From contig NW_025777589.1 in NCBI RefSeq assembly GCF_021130785.1, positions 1 through 64,000 on the forward strand: a DNA stretch of 64,000 nt, written 5' to 3'. Positions 58,670 through 64,000 of the stretch are shown piece by piece. A model generated the notes under the pieces. That model searched no databases. It saw only the letters and a list, made by a program, of their open reading frames with translations, and was not told where the DNA came from. Made by a program: the position numbers and the translations under genes. This stretch comes from Homalodisca vitripennis (lineage: Eukaryota > Arthropoda > Insecta > Hemiptera > Cicadellidae). Numbering within the stretch: position 1 is the first letter of the stretch; each line of letters begins with the position of its first letter.

Positions 58670-59060
58670 GGAACAGTTTACTCCGATCTTACTCGCCAAC
58701 GTTATGGATGTCCAGAAGTGGCACATCCCAAACCGCAAATGTCAAGATTCTTGGGGTCATGTTAATTCGAAATTTCTAGTCTATTGCAGCAGATGACTGT
58801 TGGAGGTGGTAGGGTTCGTTTTCTAAGAGATAAAGGTTCTTGCCAGCCTAGACAAAAGGTTGTGTCGCACCCTACCCGTTTTGACTAAAGAGGCCGGTTC
58901 AAAAACGGCCTCCCACTCTTTCGAGGGTACATGATGAGATGAGTACCCTAAATTATTCCTCATGGATGTCAATATGAGGCGAACCCTACCCCTAACCTTA
59001 CTCATCCAGAATATCCTGTCACTCCGGAAGCTGCGCTAAGTTCCTTATAGGACAAGGTTC
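58670..59060. other. GC-richer island, possible old repeat
   Basis: Richer in GC than its surroundings, with a 60-codon minus-strand frame (58823-59005) that I do not recognise. It is probably a fragment of an old mobile element. Confidence 0.3.
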
Positions 59061-59479
59061 AATTTATAATCTTCTTGTCCTAAAGGTATAACAATATTTA
59101 TATTGGAAGAGTTTAAAAATAAAGTTTTATTACACCGTTTTGGGCTTGAAAATTCCTTTTAATATATACTCGCAAAGGACGTTAAAACTTACTTCACATG
59201 CATAGCATATTTCTTGATAAACCGCATCCATGAAGAAAAATCTCTTTGGTATTTTAATTTTATAACATATAGTCACGATTAAACTTTCATATATGACTTT
59301 TTCGTTAAAAAAAGTCTGTTGGCCTATTTCCAAAATAAGCGCAGTCAAAATCTTATCGCACATTTTCTACCCACTTCTTTAGGAACGCTAAACTTAGATC
59401 TAATCAATTCACAAATTTTACTTTCTATACATGACGTTTTGGAGCCTTTATTACTTCAGGTTGCGAAAGTCATATCCTC

Positions 59480-59550
59480 TAACCGGGACTCGAACTCAAG
59501 CCTTTAAATCGATAAGCTGAGACAGTGATCGATTAGCTAGATTAGCTACT
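59480..59550 (-). repeat. tRNA-derived SINE head candidate
   Basis: The minus strand has an A-box-like TAGCTAATCGATCACTG and, about 35 bases on, a B-box-like GAGTTCGAGTCC. Spacing and order fit a tRNA-type RNA polymerase III promoter. No intact cloverleaf was found, so a SINE head or tRNA relic is more likely than a tRNA gene. Confidence 0.35.
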
Positions 59551-59859
59551 AAGATAGTAAAAGATGTCTAATAGGCACATTCTGGCAATTGTTTATCCTG
59601 CACGTTCCTACTAGATGTCAATATTCAGCTGTTGTATAACTTTTTAGAAAAGCAAATTCTATGTTATAATAAAATCTCACTTAGTTGAGAAATTCAATAT
59701 TTTAAGGGGACAATAGAGCACGGTACAGAATAATTGATAACTGTTCAACTTGAAATTGTTTTATTTGTATGTTTATTTTTTGGCTCAAAGAGGCTCTTAA
59801 CGTCTCGTCTAGAAGTTTAGTAATTGATTTTATTCGGAATGTCTATGAAGGTTTATTTT

Positions 59860-61000
59860 TGACCTCTGGTGGTGGTTCCAGTAAGATTTTGATTAAATCA
59901 ACAATTATAGACTATATTTCTCCTCAAAAAGTTTTACAATACCTTTACGTAATTTTTAAGTGCAAGCAATCAAATATAATTAAGTTATAAATTTTAATCC
60001 TAAGACAACTTACTTTCACTAATTTCAAATTATTTACAATGGCTGAAAGATGTCTCTCAGGCATATTTAACTAAATAATTCTCTAAGTAATCTTTACATT
60101 TTTTATAAAATATGTATGAAAGGACCTTAAAACAATTAGAGATGATATTGAAGGTGATTGTAAACTTATGCTTTCTGTTCACTTCGAGTATATTAAGGAT
60201 TTAAATAAATAAAATGACTGAAAGATGTCTCTTAGACATATTTAAGTAATCAATACTCTTTATCAAATATATATGAACGGATCTTAAAAGATTTGGGCGT
60301 TGTAAACCGATTCATTAAAAATGCACATTAATTTTCGAGAAAAATAATGAACCACAATTATAATGAAAAAAAAAAATACATTGTAGTCAAAAACATAAAA
60401 ATCTTCGTAAGAAAACATGACTTATAATTATTTAAGGAATGTTTACAGATATTCTCTAAAACGATTCATTATAATTTTGCAAGCAATAGGGTAATATTAT
60501 TATTAATTGTTAAATTGAATATAGGCAAAAATGGATTCTAATAAGTTATTTCTATGGCTGTATTACATTAATAGTCTTGTAAATTTAAAAAGAGCTCTGG
60601 TGATAATTTCAGAAACTAAAAAGAAAAGTTCAAGATTATAGACCGTATTTCTCCTCAAATTTGTTCAATATCCTTATTAAAGTTTTCAGTGCAAACAAGT
60701 AAATATAATTAAGTTATTAATTGTAATCCTAAGTCAACTAGAATTCACTAATTTCAAATTATTTTTAATATTAAACAACTATAAACTGCCTGAAAGATGT
60801 CTCTCAGGCAAATGTAACCAAGTAATTCTCTAAGTAATCTTTACACTTTTTATAAAATAAGTATATATGTGAAAGGACCTTAAAACATTTAGAGATGATT
60901 TTGAAGGTGATTGTAAACTGATTCTTTCTGTACACTTAGAGTACTTAAAGTATTTAAATCAATACATCAGGGGTTCTTTAGGTTTGCCCACAAAATATAA
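59860..61000. repeat. Host repeat block, further tandem copies
   Basis: Contains copies of the 51890-52060 sub-block at 60045-60200 and 60795-60970 and a shorter one near 60220. It is also related to about 190-260 at the far left of the window. Confidence 0.55.
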
Positions 61001-61217
61001 GGAAGATAATCTGTGATTTATATAAACTTCACTTGCAAATACAATAAAATAGTTTTAAATTTCCTTAAACACTAAATCCTGTTAATAATTCCATTATTAA
61101 ATACGAACTCTTTCAATGTGTTTTTCTGTAATTATAAATCTCTAAATCTAAGATTTAAACTACTTTGTGTTGGAAGAATAGTTAGAGATATCTTTGAATT
61201 GTAAATAATTAAAGTAA

Positions 61218-61415
61218 CTTATCTACGTATAAGTCCTTGTCTCGATCCTGGTCTTTGCCATAGTACTGGGTGAATCCCAGTGTAGATTTCCTACGCCCTG
61301 CGTGTCTAATGACTTTACTTATTATACTGAACTACGAAAAGACTCCTGGTCCTTATCAAGCTTTTAGCCTAATCGCACTGGTTTTGGGTGGGCTCCTCCA
61401 AATCAACGTGGTGTC
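61218..61415 (-). repeat. Exon-like module, QYYGKDQDRDKDLYVD copy
   Basis: The minus strand reads TQYYGKDQDRDKDLYVDKLL without a stop; the upstream companion (61340-61415) is degraded. With 52296 and 58018 it shows codon-level agreement of the DQDRDKDL core. Confidence 0.45.
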
Positions 61416-61789
61416 TGTTCAACGAATTCTGTAAACTAATTTTCAATTTATAGAAATCCATTGAATTATATGTGCTTCGTAGTTTCTATGGATATTATAA
61501 CAATATTAATATTGACACTGTTGTATATAATTCACCTGTTTCTTCACGTGCTTGTGTACATTATACTAACATTAAACCGTTTCTTAATTCTATCGTCTGT
61601 TCTATCTTCTATTATTTTAACCTTTCTTAATATTGTACTACATTTTAGCTATTAACTCCCTGGATTCCATTAATGATAATTTTGCTTACTCTATTAGACC
61701 CTAAGTGGATTGAAGGTTATAGTTGTTAGTACTTGTAAGCAGGTTGAAGCATTGCACAAGAAGTACTTTTATATACAGAACAGAAAGTT

Positions 61790-62760
61790 AATATATTTTA
61801 ACTTATAGTAAACCTTCATTTTAGGTTGACATATTTTAATTCTTATATAATTCAAACTCACATATAGGATCAATTCAATAGGACTAATATAGATCATGAA
61901 GTTTTTCTGGAGTAGCTTGATTAAGAAATTAAAAAATCAAGAGTAGAATTTTTATGTTAAAATCTACATAACAGATATAGATAAATGTTTACATAAAGAG
62001 TATAGCAGTTTAGATACATCATGATAGTTTTGATAAAGTATACACTAAATACACAACATGAATTCTTGTTAATTCCTTAGATTAAATGAATCAGTACACA
62101 TATTCATAGAAACTAAACACCAGTTTCTTAGGAAAATAAGATCTTAGGCACACAACTTATTGTTAGGCTCTCTATATACACATACTTAAAACTGCTCTCA
62201 CTTTTAGATAGTTTGAAACAAAATTTCCTTTAGTACGAGACATATTTTGTAACATCCATATTCAATACAGTTATTTGGGGTTTTGTGTAAAGCAATAGTA
62301 AATTTACTACTGAAACTTACTGAAACTATTTTTTCTGAAACGTTTTAGTGGCCTTCAGTAAGAGATCTTGAATCTATTAGTTTAAGCTATTGTGAATTTC
62401 TTACATACAATTTTACAATATTAAGTCAATACCTTTTTATTTAAACAGTTATAATTCCTGAACTGTAAAATATTGAACGAATTAAACAAAACGTAAAATT
62501 CTGCATTGGATTCTAGGTTGTATTGATTCTGTTATTTAAATTCAAACACTAACGAAGAAGGTTTGATCATGAATGATCATACTTCAAACTTGGTTAAGAT
62601 TATTGTTACTATGTGTATACAGTGTGCGCGAACAAGCACTCGAACTCGGGCCTTGAGTTAATAACCTGAGACAGTAATTACTTAGCTATGGTGGAAGGTG
62701 TCTACTAGGCACATTCTGGTAATTCTTTATGCAGCATGTGCCGAATAGATCTGAAAGTCC
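61790..62760 (+). repeat. Diverged direct duplication, copy B
   Basis: Counterpart of 48640-49590. It contains the better-preserved tRNA-like sequence at 62635-62695. Confidence 0.6.
62635..62695 (-). repeat. tRNA-derived SINE head candidate
   Basis: The minus strand has TAGCTAAGTAATTACTG (close to the A-box consensus) and GAGTTCGAGTGC (B-box-like). It is homologous to 59480-59550 and 49440-49505. Confidence 0.35.
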
Positions 62761-63154
62761 ACATTTTTGGAAATACATATCTTGGAAAATATTAAAGTGA
62801 CTTTTCTATATGCTTGCTTTAGATACATGGAGAATTAAAAACAGCCAAAGCGCACATTTAACCGAGAACGTACCATAGATTTTACTGAGAACGTACTAGT
62901 GGAATTTATTCTGCATATTAATCATTATATTGAAGATATAAAAGTAATGAAAAGATCAACAAACAAACATTTCTGTTTACTTTTCACCACGTTACTATTT
63001 GTGTAATAAACTGAATTGTCATACGTTATTGTTTATGTATAATAGTATATTCACTGGTCTAGTGTAATATGCTGTGATAAATTGTCGATAACGCCAGGAT
63101 TTAAACTAAGGACTTTAGATTTCATGTGATAGTTACGGTGATCTATAAAACATA

Positions 63155-63245
63155 AAAATTACTCACAGTAGATTCTGGTCCTAGTCCTTTCTAAGAGCCT
63201 CACATCATGTTCCTTGTTCGGTGGTTCTCCGAGTTGCTGCGATTA
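63155..63245 (-). repeat. Exon-like module, most degraded copy
   Basis: The minus strand keeps a RTRTRIY trace and the CTTGTT and GGTTCTCC companions of other copies. A GTTTCCATAGATATA string lies about 70 bp to the right, as at other copies. Confidence 0.35.
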
Positions 63246-64000
63246 GAATGACTTTTAAATATAGTAGTGAAGAGTTCAACACACTTTTAAATATACTTAA
63301 CTTTTCTTTCGTTGTTTCCATAGATATAAGTAATTTAGATGTGTACTTATGTAGTGTACATATCAGCTGGATTATTTAACTAAAATTTTCCTATTTTATC
63401 ACACGTAATTGATGTTCTTTTATAGTTACGTTCACAACCATAAGATTAATTTTATTTATTTTTAGTCTAGGGGCCAAGCATTTACAACTATAAACGAACA
63501 GCCTCGAGATTCGTAAAATTGATGAAATATTTCCCCCAAACATCAAATTGATTGTCAAAACTAGATTTGGTGCGTGTCGTAGTAAAGGAACTATAAAGAA
63601 GTAAATTAATCAAGTGATATTTTTAGGAAATATAGTTGTTTTATTAAAGATATTTAAATCCAACCGTCAGACAACGATAAGGAACGATTAAATTAGACAT
63701 GTTCAACCAATTATTTGTTAGCGATATTGTCAAATATTCTAGTTTTTATATATTTAGAAAGGGTGATCTACGACACTTTAAACCTGTAAATTATTCTTTG
63801 TAAGATACACTAGTACACTAATATGTACGTTTTACTCTAACATTGGTCATTATTCGTTCTCAGCGTGCCCTAGTCTGACATAAAACTAAGGGTATATGAA
63901 TTACTGTACTTACTACTGCACAGCCCCGCAACAACAAAAGGAACTAGATGTTGGTTGGACACTTCTAGTAGGCTTACATTACTTTTTTAACATGTTTTTT
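63246..64000. other. Host AT-rich non-coding end of window
   Basis: I see nothing I can name here. Confidence 0.4.

Overview
The window looks like AT-rich nuclear DNA of an arthropod, most likely an insect. The evidence is the mix of mobile elements (a Maverick/Polinton with arthropod-type genes, a Helitron with insect-style ends, Jockey/CR1-group LINEs) set in gene-poor sequence with introns and microsatellites. I cannot name the species.

The centre (about 14233-44912) is one Maverick/Polinton-type element, an endogenous virus-like DNA transposon. It has terminal inverted repeats (TIRs) of about 160 bp starting AG and ending CT. Read from the right TIR leftwards it carries: a small plus-strand gene; a protein-primed family B DNA polymerase (broken); a DDE integrase with an N-terminal zinc ribbon (broken); a zinc-finger protein; a plus-strand penton-like minor capsid gene (frameshifted); a packaging ATPase; an ACGT-rich minisatellite; a DUF8207-like protein (broken); a phospholipase A2-like protein; a GGLL-motif putative minor virion protein; an adenain-like cysteine protease (broken); small structural ORFs; and then the capsid region. 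Genes of the unique part are decayed by stops and frameshifts.

The striking feature is the capsid region. A block holding the major capsid gene, a 132-aa gene and a 47-aa zinc-ribbon gene is present five times head to tail (14327-33997), with a unit of about 3,165 bp. Each junction joins the tail of a coiled-coil gene to the inner part of the left TIR. Unit 1 is the ancestral form with a 394-aa capsid protein. Units 2-5 all carry the same roughly 903-bp non-autonomous Helitron, inserted ten codons before the capsid stop, so their proteins end at 384 aa on a stop made by the Helitron terminus. Unit 4 was later split by an apparently intact 4.75-kb LINE with a 7-bp target duplication. Two linked variants alternate between units (2 with 4, 3 with 5), which suggests that a two-unit block was itself duplicated. 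The inferred order is: Polinton insertion, first duplication, Helitron insertion in one copy, amplification, LINE insertion.

The flanks (1-14232 and 44913-64000) are host DNA with no complete gene that I can see. They hold many diverged copies of short exon-like modules and longer blocks, found on both sides of the Polinton, so the element seems to sit in an old, repeatedly duplicated locus. There is one plausible host terminal exon (4288-4402, minus strand), a broken LINE (about 46208-48150), possible tRNA-derived SINE heads, and CA/TA microsatellites.
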